A stretch of DNA of 64,000 bases, taken from NCBI RefSeq assembly GCF_023065955.2, contig NW_026622819.1:1579501-1643500 (forward strand). The letters are read 5' to 3'. The translations under genes and the position numbers were made by a program. The stretch is from Ursus arctos (lineage: Eukaryota; Chordata; Mammalia; Carnivora; Ursidae). Under the pieces are notes generated by a model. It had not been told where the DNA came from, made no database searches, and saw only the letters and a list, made by a program, of their open reading frames with translations. Positions 34,003 to 46,939 of the stretch are shown piece after piece. Numbering within the stretch: position 1 is the first letter of the stretch; the number at the start of each line of letters is the position of its first letter.

Positions 34003-37000
34003 AGGCCTCAGCTATTTGTTATTTCTGGTTCTTGAAAGATACTCTGGAGATAAATTAGGAGTCATGGAAATTCTCAAAAAGAAGTTTTCCAGGAAGTCTT
34101 TCAGGACTTTGTGTGAGTTTCTGCTGCCAGCTTTTGGTTGGGAATGTTCTAGAAACACCCTTTCCCCTGGGATCGTGACTTTACATGTCCAGCTTTTCTG
34201 GGGCTGTCCGCCTCATTGAGAGCCAGGAACACATCAGAAACAACCGCCATGCCATGCAGGCCGCGTGAGACACAGGCTGTGGGCACCATGGGGGCCGACC
34301 CAGCCTCATCGCGGCTGGACGAGGACAAGGTGACACACAGCGTGTCTCCCGAGGCCGTGTCCCGACGCAGGGGAAGCAAAGCCATCGCTGCTCAACCTCA
34401 GCCCTGTGGCAAGAGGCACAGGCGCGGGGAGTGTCGGCAATTATCACAGACACAAGCGCAGTCCCCGCGACGGGACAGCAGCACCTCGTGGAGGACGTAC
34501 CCACGCGGGGCCCTGGGCGGCTTTCTGAGCGCGGCATGGAGGGGACAGCTGGCCTGGGTCCCCCGGCTGCACCAGGACCCTCTGGCTCATTCAGACGGTG
34601 GTGCCTCCCTCAGCCAAAGCCCAAGTGGGGAATGAGGGGATCGGGGAGACGAGCCCTGGTCGCTGACGGAGGCCTGACACCAGGCAAAGGAAAAGGAACC
34701 AACAACAGGCCTCCTCCCTTGGCGCCTCGAGAACCAGTGTCGCCGTCCCCTGGGCAGGCGGCCACCACCCTCTGAAGGGGAGCTCCCTGCTTGGGGCAAA
34801 CCTGCCGCACTAGCCCCAGGGAGCCACCTCGGGGGCCGCCCCATTGCTGCTGGCCGCCACCGCGGGCGACCCAGTCCTGGCCCAGGTGAGCGGAGCCTGT
34901 TATAACAGGTGCTGAGGACACGTGTGGGACTCCTTTTCCAGTGATGGAGCACAGCCACGTTGAGCCCACCCCGAGCTGCCGTCCCCGCAGACAGCCCACA
35001 CTGGCCCCAGGGTCATGGAGCCCAGGGACCATGCTGCTTTCTCCTGCACCTGCAAACCAGCGTTCTGTGTCTTTGCACGGAGGCCACAGGCGGCCCGTTC
35101 GATGCCGTGCTCGCATGTTCCCCATTAACTCCACAGAAACTCCTGGATTCTGAATGAAACATCTTTTGCCAGGAGCTTGGGATGCTCTGAAGAGCCACGA
35201 GTCTTTTTAACAGCTGGCTGGATTCTGACTGGGTCCCCAAGTCAAAGAGTAGCATGAACCAATTTTAACCACAACCAGGGCCAAGCATTTTGGGGAAGAC
35301 ATGGATGAGTGACAGTGGCCAAACGTCGTAAGAAGACAAAGTGACAGGACATGGGTTTCCCGACGCGCGGACGTCCCGACGAGAAGCTCTGGTCACCCTG
35401 GCTCGTGTGGGCCATTTCCAGAGAGGCCGTTTCTCGAGCATAAGTGGGCAGGAAGGGTGTACGGGAGCAAAGGGAGTGTGTATTCCCTGCACACGGTCGA
35501 ACCAGGCTCGAAAGATGGGTGAACCTAAAAATGGCGTCGGGTCTCCAGGGCTGTTGCCCACCTCAGACGATGCTTGGCAGAGTGCCTCCTGGTCCCCAGC
35601 AGGATGGCCCTTGACGGTCGTCCCCCTCTCCACTCGGCCACCGGCATCAACACCCTGGGGGCTGGCTGGAATGCACGTTCCCGGGCCTGCCCCATGACTT
35701 CTAAACTGTAATTGGTGGGGGGTGTTGTAAGTTTAGGGCATTTATTTTCAATGGACTGAATTTTGAGAATTACTGCACACCTTGGGCAGGTTTTCCAGCT
35801 CATTGGAACATGCAAAAATATATTTGGTTTGAGAGTGACTTATGGTTTGGTGTTTCTCCACGTAGAACCTTTCGAAATAAGGGACCTTTATACCTTCACG
35901 GCCATTTTTGTAATGGCTGGAATTACTGCGCCATTTTGAAAACACTGTAAAATTATACCCCAGCTTTTTCCACGATGCTTCCCTTCGGAGGTCTGTGCCA
36001 GCTGGAGCCCGGGGGTTCCTTGGCATCACGGCGATGCTGGTCACCGTTGGCCAAGGATTGGAACACGCCCACGCCAAGTGTGGAGCCGACGGCAGTGACG
36101 TTAGATTTAGCTCACTTCGCGGAGCGCGGGCCATGTCTCACTGGACGTTGTGGATGAGAACACGAAAGGGAACAAAGACGGGGTCATCCCGCAGCCACGG
36201 AGCCCTGGGTCTGCAAGCTGCTTGCACTCTGCTCTCTGAGAGGGCTCGTGTCTCCACTTAGGGCTTTCAGCACGCCAGCATGTCTTCCTCGTGCTCACAA
36301 CGGTCTCAGGAGAGACCTGGGGAAGTATTTGGCCGAACCTCCCTGTGCTGTTTCCATAGACTTGCCCGGCGCTGCCAGGAGACTCCAGCCAACCAAGAAG
36401 CAGTGTGTGTGGGCCCTCACTGGCTCTTCGGAACGTCCCCTCTGCCATGTCCTCTGACTCTAGAACCAGCCCCAAGGTGCTGCCACGGCTCACAGTCTTT
36501 GTGCCACTGGGTTGACGTGGTGCTCACCTCCAGCTCCCTGTGTGCACGTATGTGTCCTGTGTCACCCCGCACGGCTCCACGATGCACTGAGGACATCCCA
36601 GTGCAGCGCTGTGAGGTTCCCAACACTGTGCTGGTGGTGAAAGATAGACGTATGACTTCTAACACAAAGTGTGACCCTTACGCTCAAGCACCCCAGTCTA
36701 GACAAGGCGGAGGGAGGCAGGGCAATTCCAAGCACTCTTGGGGATGAGCTATGGTTGGGAAATTTCCGGAGAGCAGATCTGTGGGCCCCCACTACCACCC
36801 CCCTCACTTTCCCAGTGAGTAAAGTGCATCCAGAGAGGCAATGTGCCCACAGCTTGGAGCACTTACAATGTGTTTCCAGAAATGATCAAAAGCAAGCAGT
36901 CAAACTTCTCCACTCCATTTGTAGGGATGTGTCCGGGGAGACTGCCCTACTGTTTACAGGGTGCTGGGGTCCCTACAACAAGTGAGGGCTTGGCTTGCAG

Positions 37001-38085
37001 GAGCCAGCGCTCTGCTGCGGGAGTGCCTGGGGACATGGCAAGGAGGGAATGCAGGACGATCCGGCACCGATCCTTCCAGCCACCCAACATGAGAACGATA
37101 CTCCTGGGCAGGAAAAATGAGCCAGTTTTTGGTAGCCACCGATGCCCCTAAACACCTGTTGAAGACCGTGGAAGCCACGTGAGAGTGGGGGTCCTTCCCT
37201 CCCTCCCTGCACGCTGTCCGCCTCCTCCAACCCCAAACATAAACAGAGAGGGAGAGGGGTCCTGCTCCACCTCCTACTTCCGTGTGGCTTGAGTCTTCCT
37301 GCTCCTCAGACTTCCTGGCAGTAATGCTCCAGGTCTTATTACGGTCACGCTCCGATGTCCTCGTTTGCTCATAATCCTGCTGCTTTTCTCTGAGCTCTTC
37401 TCGGGTGAATGGGACAATTTTTTAAGAGGACAAATATAAAAATTAATTGAGGCAGGTGTGGGGGCTGTCTAGTTTTCTGGTGCTCACAGCAGTTTTGACT
37501 CTTGATATCTTCAAGATAATTGAAGAATTTGCCTTTTTAGGCTGCAAGCCAGACTGATGCTCTGAATGGATGCCACGTCAGTCACTTGCATCCGGACTGC
37601 CGAGTGTCCCGTGAGACGCAGAAGGGCGCCTGTACCAGGATGGGGCTTCCGTCACTGGAGGAGTGGAGCTGTGGAGCGCCGTTGTGAAGACGATGGAAGC
37701 GCGTCCCAGCTCCCGCCACTGTTAGATTCTGCCCCAGGGGACAAGGAAAGGGAGGACATCCCTGTCCTTGTGCCGGAGTGTGATTTGTTGGTGGGCGGGG
37801 GGCTCAGGGCTGACTGGGACCGCTGTGTGAGCTGACCCCTCCTGGGGGGTCAGGAGCTGGTCTCCATGAGTGCCCCTCTCTGCAGAGGCGAAATGTGGCC
37901 ACACAGCATGGCCCAGGGGGCAGTGGCCTTGAGTCTCCCGTGTCTGCCCAACCCCTCCACAATTCCTTCTCTGTGCCCCGGCTTCTGAGGCACATTGCTG
38001 CAAGCGGGACAAAGTTCTTCCCCACCTGCCCTCTGTGTTGAACAATCTCACCCTAGTCTTGCTTCTCTGAGCCCAAAGAAGAAGA
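34003..38085. other. Unique DNA with AT-rich patches
   Basis: GC-rich unique DNA. AT-rich stretches at about 35700-35960 and 37410-37550 carry CTGTAATTGG, AAATTAATTGAGG and similar motifs. No gene or repeat recognised. Confidence 0.5.
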
Positions 38086-38089
38086 GATA

Positions 38090-38884
38090 CAAACACTTTT
38101 GTAGAAAGAAGACCACATGGGTATTATGCCAAAAGTTCCTAGGAACTTATGCAATCACTTGGTCAAATGGTATTTGTGTGCTTTGTCCTTTAAGAAACAA
38201 CAAACCGTCTTCCAGAATGACTACGTCAATTACATTCTCACCAGCAATGTGTGCGTGATCTTGCTTTTCCACAGCCTTGCCAGCATTTGGTGCTGACACT
38301 ATTTTTTAAATAACATTTCTGATAGATGTGCAATGGTGTCTCATTAGGGTTTCAATTTGCATCTGCCTAATTGCTAATGATGTCGAATATAATTTTAGGT
38401 GCTTATTTGCCACCTGTATATCTTCCTTGGTGAAATGCTTGTTCATGTCTTTTTCCCATTTTCTACTTGGATTGTTTTTTTTTTTTTTTTTTTTTAACAT
38501 TGAGTGGTGAGAGCTTCTTATTAAATCAGACACTTACTTTTGGTGGCTCTCTGGTTTGCACATATATTCCCCCAGACTGTCATTTCATACAGTTAAAGGG
38601 TTTTTTTTTCTTCACAGAATTAAGATTTTTAATTTTGATAAAGTCTTATTTATCAATTTTACCTTTCACGAATCATGTTTTGGGATCTATTTGCCTAGCC
38701 AGAGATCTCAAAGATTTTCTGCTGTTTTTTTTTTCTAAAATTACAAAATTTTATGTTCTATATTCAAATCTGATATATTTTCAGTTACTTTTTGTATCCA
38801 GTGTGAAGTTTAGGTCAGGGTTCATTTTTCTGCATGTGGGTGCCCAATTGCACCTAACATCATTTGTTAAAAGACTTTCCCTTT
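38090..38884 (-). mobile_element. Ancient L1, 3' part (ORF2 C-terminus), antisense
   Basis: Minus-strand frames such as 38306-38533 show the ORF2 C-terminal phrase with KWEKDMNKHFTKEDIQVANK. Interrupted by poly-T at 38477-38498 and other indels. The element continues on the far side of the younger L1, which inserted at 38884. Confidence 0.85.
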
Positions 38885-39548
38885 CCCCCATTCCGTGGGC
38901 AGCCTCTTAGTTTTTTTGATGGTTTCCTTGGCTGTGCAGAAGCTTTTTATCTTGATGAAGTCCCACAAGTTCACTTTATCTTTTGTTTCTCTTGCCTTTG
39001 GAGATGTGTCATGGAAAAGTTTGCTGTGGCCGATGTCGTAGAGGTTGCTGCCTATGTTCTCCTCTAGGATTTTGATGGATTCCTGTCTCACATCGAGGTC
39101 TTTCATCCATTTGGAGTTTATCTTTGTGTATGGTGTGAGAGAGTGGTCAAGTTTCATTGTTTTGCATGTAGCTGACCAATTTTCCCAGCATCATTTATTG
39201 AAGAGACTTGTCTTTTTTCCACCGGATGTTTTTTCCTGCTTTGGCAAAGATTAGTTGCCCAAAGAGCCGAGGGTCCATTTCTGGGTTCTCTATTCTGTTC
39301 CATTGGTCTATGTGTCTGTTTTTGTGCCAGTACCATGCTATCTTTGTGATCAAAGCTTTGTAGTATAGCTTGAAATCCGGCAACGTGATGCCCCCAGCTT
39401 TGTTTTTCCGTTTCAACAATTCCTTGGCGATTCGGGGCCTTTTCTGGTTCCACACAAATTTAAGGGCTGTTTGTTCCAGTTCTTTAAAAAATGTCATTGG
39501 TATTTTGATCGGGATGGCATTGAAAGTGTAGCTTGCTCTGGATAGCAT
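38867..39548 (-). pseudogene. L1 ORF2 reverse-transcriptase/thumb fragment (inverted)
   Basis: Minus-strand frames at 39195-39548 (117 codons) and 38867-39157 (97 codons) are in different reading phases, showing a frameshift or gap between them. The first contains the L1 ORF2 phrase [18 protein letters not shown] and [14 protein letters not shown], a region following the reverse-transcriptase domain. The catalytic YADD region is absent. It is a relic with no function of its own. Confidence 0.9.
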
Positions 39549-40930
39549 AGAATTTTAACTATGTTTATTCTTCCATCCATGAGCATGGAATATTTTTCCA
39601 TCTTTTTGTGTCTTCTTCAATGTCTTTCAAGAGTGATTTGTAGTTTCTAGAATATAGATCTTTTATGTCTCTGATTAATTCCGAGATAATGTATGATTTT
39701 TGGTGCTATTGTAAATGGAATGGATTCCCTAATTTCTCTTTCTTCAGTCTCTTTGTTCGTGTATAAAAATGCAACTGATTTCTGAGCATTGATTTTGTAT
39801 CCCACCACATTACTGAATTGCTCAATAATTCTAGTAGTTTGGGAGTGGAGCCTTTTGGGTTTTCCATATACAGTATCATGTCATCTGTGAAGAGAGACAG
39901 TTTGACTTCTTCTTAGAAGGTATTTGCAAATGACACTACAGATAAAAGATTAGTATCCAAGATCTACAAAGAACTTCTCAAACTCAATACACGGGAAACA
40001 AATAATCAAATCAAAAAAAAATGGGCAGAAGATAGGAACAGATCCTTTTCCAATGAAGACATACAAATGGCTAACAGACACATGAAAAAATGTACAAAAT
40101 CATTAGCCATCAGGGAAATTCAAATCAAAACCACATTGAGATACCACCTTATGCCAGTTACAATGGCAAAAATTGACAAGGCAGGAAACAACAAATGTTG
40201 GAGAGAATGTGGAGAGAGGGGACCCCTCTTACACTGTTGGTGGGAATGCAAGTTGGTACAGCCACTTTGGAAAATGGTGTATAGGTCCCTTAAAAAGTTA
40301 AAAATTGAGCTACCCTATGATCCAGCAATTGCACTACTGGGTGCAAAAATTGCACTACCCCAAAGATACAGATGTAGTGAAGAGAAGGGCCTTATGCACC
40401 CCAATGTTCACAGCAGCATTGTCCACAATAGCTAAATCGTGGAAGAAGCTGAGATGCCCTTCAACAGATGACTGGATTAAGAAGATGTGGTCCATATATA
40501 CAATAGAATATTACTCAGCCATCAAAAAGAATGATTTCACAACATTTACAGCAACATGGATGGGACTGGAGGAGATAATGCTAAGCGAAATAAGTCAAGC
40601 AGAGAAAGACAACTATCATATGGTTTCAGTCATTTATGGAACATAAGAAGTAGGAATATCGGTAGAGGAGAAAGGGAAGAAGAAAGGGGAGGGGGGTAAA
40701 CAGAAGGGGGAATGAACCACAAGAGACTATGGACTCTGAGAAACAAACTGAGGGCTTCAGAGGGGAGCGGGTGGGAGGACGGGATAGGCTGGTGATGGGT
40801 AGTAAGGAGGGCATGTATTGCATGGTGCACTGGGTGTTATATGCAAGTAATGAATCATGGAACTTTACATCAAAAACTAGGGATGTACTCTATGGTGACT
40901 AACATAATATAATAAAAATTATTATTAAAA
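38885..40930 (+). mobile_element. Younger L1 with inverted 5' segment (twin priming)
   Basis: 38885-39913 is L1 ORF2 in antisense. From about 39914 the sense strand of ORF2 begins and runs through the C-terminus, the carnivore-type 3' UTR and an A-rich tail at 40921-40930. The inverted part ends, in element coordinates, almost exactly where the sense part begins, so little was lost at the junction. The 16-bp duplication AAAAGACTTTCCCTTT lies at 38869-38884 and 40931-40946. The cut site reads TTTT/AACA on the other strand, the preferred L1 endonuclease target. The element is 5'-truncated and cannot move. Confidence 0.95.
40067..40646 (+). pseudogene. L1 ORF2 C-terminal (Cys-rich) fragment, frameshifted
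   Basis: Two overlapping plus frames (40067-40435 and 40305-40646) together cover the ORF2 C-terminus. The first carries the Cys-His pattern of the C-terminal zinc-knuckle-like domain (CWRECG then HCWWEC). The second ends in the typical tail with EYYSAIKKND and the terminal HMVSVIYGT. A 10-base ATTGCACTAC repeated at 40328-40337 and 40349-40358 lies where the frame changes. Broken and not functional. Confidence 0.9.
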
Positions 40931-40946
40931 AAAAGACTTTCCCTTT

Positions 40947-43350
40947 TATGTTGGATTACTTCTGGGCTTTTGTCAGTAAATTGTGCATATCAATGGGGGT
41001 CTATTTCTGGGTTTCGTACTTTGTTCCATGAATCTATGTCACTGTCCGTCCACCCATAGTACCCAGTCTGGATAACTGGAGTTTTAAAAAATGAAGTATG
41101 GGAATCAGACAGTTGATTACTATTATCTGTATCTACAAAACCTTGCTAGGGCTCTGATAGGTATTGCACTAACCCACCCCTTTACTTTCAATCTGCCTCC
41201 ATCATTATGTGTGAACTGAGTTTCTTGTGCTCGACATAAAGTTGAGTCATAACTTTTTTTCTTAAGCCCACTCTGCCAGTCGCTGCCTTTCAACTGATGT
41301 ATTTAGATCACCTATGTTTAATATATTTATTGTGTTAGGGATTCATTCCGCCTTTTTGTTCTTTATTTGTTCTCTCTGCTTCTCATTTCTCTTTTTCTTT
41401 TTTCTGCTTTCCTATGGGTTACTTAAATATTATTTTTAGAATTCAGTTTTGCTATATTTACAGTGTTCTTTAGTATAGCTCTTTGTTTAGGCTTCATTGT
41501 GGATGCTCTCGCTGTTACATAACATACATAATTTATCAGAATCTATTTGTGGTTTTTTATCAGTTCAGGAGAAGCATGGGACCTTACCTCTCTTTATGCC
41601 CCTTTACCCCCCTTGTCTGTAATATAATTGTCTTAAGTATCTCCTCTACCTACATCTAGAATAGAATAAACAGTGTTAAAAGTTTTGTTTCAATCATCAA
41701 ATATAATTGGGAAACTTAAGAGGAGAAGAAAAATGTGTTTGCCTTAATTTTACTCTTTCTGATCTTCTTTATTTCTGATATTCTAAGATTTTTTTCTTTT
41801 ATCATTTTCTTTCTGTTTAAAGCAATCTTTAGCCATTCTTCCATGGTACATCAGCTTGCAGAAAATTTTCTTATTTTTCCTTTATCTGAGAGTATCTTGA
41901 TACACGCTTCCTTCCTCAAGGACGTTCTTGCTTGGTTGGGATTCTGGGACGATAGCTCTTTCCTTTCAGTGGTCAGAGGAGGTCTTCTCACCTGTCCTGG
42001 CCTCCACACTTCCCATCCAGAAATTTGCTGCCATCTGGATCATTTTTTTCCTAATAGGGAAAATTTCATCTCTTCCAAAACTTTCCACTGCCTGTAGTTC
42101 TCCGAAGTTTGACAACGATGTGTTTTGGATAAATTTGGGGGATTTCGTTCTGATGGGTGTTTTATTCTGAGCAAGTGTTGCTCTGCCTCTTGCAAGTTAA
42201 TGTTATGCCTTTGCCGTATTCGGGGAATATTCAGCTGTTATCTCTAGGAGAGCTTTCTGGTGGCCGTCCTTCTGAGACCTGCAGTGGCGTGAAGCTCCCA
42301 CAGGTCCCTGCGGTCTGGTAACTGTTGTTCTATTTTCTCTCCGTTATTCAATTTGGGTAATTTCTAGTACTCTATCTTCAAGCTTACTAAATTTGTTCCC
42401 TCCAAGTTGGTGTCAAGTACAGCCATTGATTCTTCTCTTCATTAAAAAAATGTATGTATATTTAGTTCTAAGATTTCCATTTGGCCCTTCTTTATATTTT
42501 CTTCTTATTTTCTGAGATTTTCATTTTCTTCTTTTATTTTCCACTGTGTTCATTCTGTTCCCGGAAGCACTTTGATCAAGGAAGCTTTAAAATCTTGTCC
42601 AGGGATGCGATTACCGTATCGCCCCAGCAGGGGCATCTGCCGATGGCCCGTTTTCCCATTCAGTTTGAGACCCTCCTGGTAGGTGGTGTGAGGAGGGATT
42701 TTTAACTGAAATTCCGTGTTTTCCCAGCATGTCATGGGGCCATGGGCCTTATTCACACCGCTGACTTAGCTGCTTTCTCTGGCACCAGGGGAGCACAGGG
42801 TGTGAGGACGTAGAAGTCCAGTGTCCTCGTGGACATCTCAGGGGTGGCCTCGTTACTGCTGGGAGTGATGGAAGTCCTGGCCTCCCCTAGGCCGCCTCCG
42901 ATACCACCCCTGCAGACAGGGGAGCCACACGCCCCGGTTACCACTGACAGCTGTGGCAATCTCTCAGTCTCTCGACTTGCTTTTCTCCCACAGCACCTGG
43001 CAGGGGCTTGGGGAGTCTCATTAGAGCCCATAGGGTGCAAGTCCAGGCTCCCCGTTTGGCCCTCGTGGTAGGGGTCAGATAGAGCCACAACTTTGATATG
43101 GCCTCTGGCTGCTACTGTGTCCAGTGGACTCTCCTGCTGGCAGGCTCCTTTCCTGGGCATTTGGCTAGAGAGAGCAGACTTTCATTGGCCTCTTTCTGCC
43201 CCTGTTGGCAGTCCTGGGTTGCTGGTGTCTTTAGCTCCAAGTCTGGACACATGAGGCGGAAGGAAACCCAGCTAACACACCACCGTGTCAAGACCTGACT
43301 AGACTGGACCCTAGCCAGTCTCTCCTAGCTCCGCCTTTTGGAGTCGGTGT
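40947..43350 (-). mobile_element. Ancient L1, continued toward its 5' end, antisense
   Basis: 40947-41160 continues ORF2. About 41270-41500 resembles the start of ORF2. About 41830-42710 matches the antisense of old L1 5' regions (phrases such as CATTTGGCCCTTCTTTATATT and CCATTCAGTTTGAGACCCTCCTGGT), and 42720-43350 is GC-rich as in old L1 5' UTRs. The order agrees with one minus-strand element with internal losses. No frame is intact. Confidence 0.65.
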
Positions 43351-43354
43351 GGTT

Positions 43355-46300
43355 GTGTTTCATATATAACACCCAGAGAGTTTGTGACAGGAAAAGTGCA
43401 TGTACTCCGTCTTCCCAGAAGCAGATCTGCAGTCATTCATTTTTCTCTAAAAGGATTTCTTTTATGAATCTTGGGGCTATCAGCATCTTAAAAATCAGTC
43501 TTCACTTCCCATATGAAAGGATATTGATGGACTATTCCACTTTTGTGACATGACAACCCGTCCAGTATAAAAATGTTCCTTACTTTTAATGTCCCAAATT
43601 TCTTAAAGGCACATAGTGTTTGACAGTGATTTTTCATCATTTGTCAAAAACTTCTGTCGTACCAAAAATGCCATTTAATAGCAAAATATACACTACTCGT
43701 CTTTCTTTTGTATTTTAAATTCTCCTCCTCCTCCCACCACTTCTCGTCTTCCTCCTTCTTTTATATCCCATCCGAACCAGTGGACACTGACTAATGCAGT
43801 GTGGCCGGGAGCTGGGCAGCCCCCGTGACGACAGGGCTGGTCCTCGTGCACTCAGCAGCTTTGCGAGCAGAGAAGGTGGCCAGGAAAGGCACTTTCACAC
43901 CCACCTTGTCTCATGTGCAGAGCCTGGTACTAACGAAGCCAGCAGCCCTGAGGAGGGCTTAGACTATGACCTTGCAAACACTTCGTGAACTGCAGAAGCC
44001 GGGGTTGATGACCAGCCAGGCATGAAGCAATCGACAGACGATCATTAGGAAATGACAAATCTGCATTTGCAAAGTTGTGAGGAGATTGCTAAGGGCCTTA
44101 ATCAGGACCCGAAATTGTACTTTGTGTCTCTTTGTTCCCCACCTGTCTCCTCCATCTGTGTACCTTCCATGAAAGCTGGGGGCTCCTTTATCACATTTAT
44201 GGCTTTACCTACAGGACCTGGGACCAGGTAAGCGCTCCATTCTTTGGGGGAAAAACAGAATAAATGAGGTTTTTTATCTTCAAGACCAAGGCATTCTGCA
44301 ACAATGCGTTTCCTTTTAGAAGAACTTTCTGGAATCTGAACAGCACTTATGGACTTGCGACTCTGCTTACTTCGATGCAAACACCTTGTCCTCACCGATA
44401 CTTCTAGTCATTGTGGTCTCACGGCGGGACCCAGCAAGCTTTCACAAACAGGTCTGAGACATCAAGTGAAGCGTCCAGGCCATCAGCCCAAAGTCGAATC
44501 ACCAAATTCAAAAGTTTTCCAAGAATGAATTCCAATTACACCCAAAAATGTATTCTTAAAGGGAGATAACGATCTATAGTCCTATGAAAATTGTAAATTT
44601 ATTCCCGTATTTCTTAGAATTGTTTTCACGCCCGCCATTCTGAAGACATGGGCATGCGTTGAGCCTCCTTGTTGCCCAACACTCAGACATTGGTCAGAGC
44701 AGGACCACGCAGCTCAGGAGGGCAGCATCTGCTCCCGAGCAAGCTGGGCACTGGAGTAAGTGTGTAGGTCAACCAGACTGGAGCATCCCAGGGACAGAAC
44801 AGATCCAGATACTGAAAAAATAACTAAATATAAAAGGCAATTTCCCATTCCAGGAATTATTTCATGTCGGACAAAGGTTATCAACATAGAATGTGAAATT
44901 TTTGAAATTTTAAAATTAAGTAAAGAAATGGCCCCAATGCCAGGAATTGCTTTATGGGCAGGTGATCAGATGGATACTTTTTGAAAGGGTTCCCTGCTAA
45001 CAAGTCACATGGGACCCCGTGACTCCTGCAGGCACAGAAGTGGAGCGTTTGCAGGGACCCGAGAGCTTGCTGGGCTGCTTTCTCCCTTCCTCTCCTCCTT
45101 GGCTTGAGTGAATGTTTGGTAATTTGCAAAATAAATAGCCCAACATTTCTGAGTACTCAATTCTGAGCTGACAGATATACAAATGTGGAGAGCATTAGGG
45201 AGGCATCCAGCATTTTCAATAATGCATGCTCTCCATCACTTAATTATTTTGAAAACATCTGTTGAAGAAAAAGATGTTCCAGAGGGGAATTAAAGAGTCA
45301 AATGCACCAGTCGCTGTGTTAGCCACGTTTCACTCTCTGCAGAGACCCAGAGACCAAAGGGGTGCAGACCCAGGGCACCAAGTAAGCCAGAGAAGAAACC
45401 AGCCAGGGTTGGCCTTCCCGTACTGGATCCATGGGCCCTGCTTGGAACTGACACTCAGGGTGGGTTGAAAGAGGTCAGCACTGTGGGCTACCGTGTGTGC
45501 CCACAGCCGGCTTTCCCCACGGTGGCGTCTCTCCTGGAAGGGCCGGGCTGTCCGTGGTGTGACACAGGACTTGCACAGCATAGGGGACGATAGTGTCTGT
45601 GGGTGCAGCAGGGGACGCGACCATGGAGCTCAGAGGCTGGGGGAGGCCACTTAGTCATGGGGGTCGGGCTCTGCAGTTACGCCGAGCTGCCGTAATACGG
45701 TTTCCTGGGGTTAGGGCAGCCCAAACGCTCACCAGCAGTATCAGGGAAATGAGACAACGGGGCTAACTGCCTCACTTGAAAAACCAAGACCAACGTAAAC
45801 TATGCCAAAGGCTGCCTGTGCCAGTGTCTGTTTATTGGCGACTCTGGTTCCAGTGCCAGCCGCCTTCCCAAGTCTCCACGAAGGGAGACAGCAGTCCAGG
45901 CGCAAATTCACACCGTTCGCTCTCGCCGGCTCTTTACGGACCATCCAGACGATCGCCCTGACCCCCCTGACTGACCCCCTGACCTTCAGCGTTGGAGTTC
46001 CTCCCTGGGCGCGGACCATACAAAGGGAAGCTTCCGCTCCCTCCCGTCCCAGCCTCTGCCTGGGCCTGAATGTGCTCCGGGTCCAGGCACGCGGACCGCC
46101 GCGGGGGATGGGGCACGAGGGTGGGGCCGGCCACACGCCCAAGTGTCCTGTCTCTGGACTTCCTCGTGCCGCTCCCTGCTGCCCAGCTCATGCCCCGCTG
46201 CTCGGCATTCAGTTGGAAAGTTGAGATTTGCTTCAACGTAGCCTTTCCGGAGGGATGGATAAATAAACACTCTGGAGAGGGAGATGAGGGGGCGGAAGGG

Positions 46301-46705
46301 GGCTGAACAGACCCAGCGCCAAGCCGCGCAGGTAGGACCGTGGGGAACACCGGCCGTCTCCTCGCAACAGCCGCGGACTTCAGCTTGGTACTTGCTCTGC
46401 AGCGGCCCTGACTGCGGCCGCACGTGTCCCGCCCCCTCCAGTGCGGACCGACCGCCAGCTTTGCCCTCTGCCACCTCCATCACGTTCGCCCCGGCGGGAC
46501 GGCGGGACGTGTGCCTCCGTCACAGCAAGCAGAGCCGCTATCCTTGTTTGTCCCCTTAATGACGCTTCCGAAGCTCCCTTGGTAACTTGTTCAAGTATCA
46601 AATATGTCCTAACCCTGGCAACTTCCTTTTTTATATTTGACTTAAATGTCTTCTGTTTCAGTTTATTTTTGTTTTATTAGGATTCAATGAAGGAAATGTA
46701 GGTTT
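43355..46705. other. Unique DNA with AT-rich patches
   Basis: AT-rich at 43560-43700, 44490-44640 and 44810-45290, with motifs such as CACTTAATTATTTTG near 45238. GC- and CpG-rich at 46320-46520. A weak L2-like phrase lies near 44180-44275. No gene recognised. Confidence 0.45.
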
Positions 46706-46707
46706 TA

Positions 46708-46936
46708 AAAATATTTGGGGGTTGGGGCGCCTGGGTGGTTCTGTCAGTTAAGTGTCTGACTCTTGATTTTGGCTCAGGTCATGATCTCAGGGTCCTGGGA
46801 TCCAGCCCCAGTTGGGCTCCCTGCCCCACAAGGAGTCTGCTTCTCCCTCTGCCTCTGCCCCTCCCCCTGCTCATGCTCTCTCTCTGTCTGTCTCTCTCTC
46901 ATGTAAATAAATAAAATCTATTAAAATATGTGGGGG
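46708..46936 (+). mobile_element. Can-SINE (SINEC) with 14-bp target duplication
   Basis: Body 46722-46922: head GGGGCGCCTGGGTGG, GGTCATGATCTCAGGGTC, B-box-like GGATCCAGCCCC, CT-rich middle with (TC)n, and a tail that stops after one AAATAAATAAAATCT. Flanks AAAATATTTGGGGG (46708-46721) and AAAATATGTGGGGG (46923-46936) differ at one base. Confidence 0.97.
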
Positions 46937-46939
46937 CAA

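Noticed and set aside
39914..40646. Possible active L1
   Set aside because: The element is inverted at its 5' end, lacks ORF1 and most of ORF2, and is frameshifted in the remaining part.
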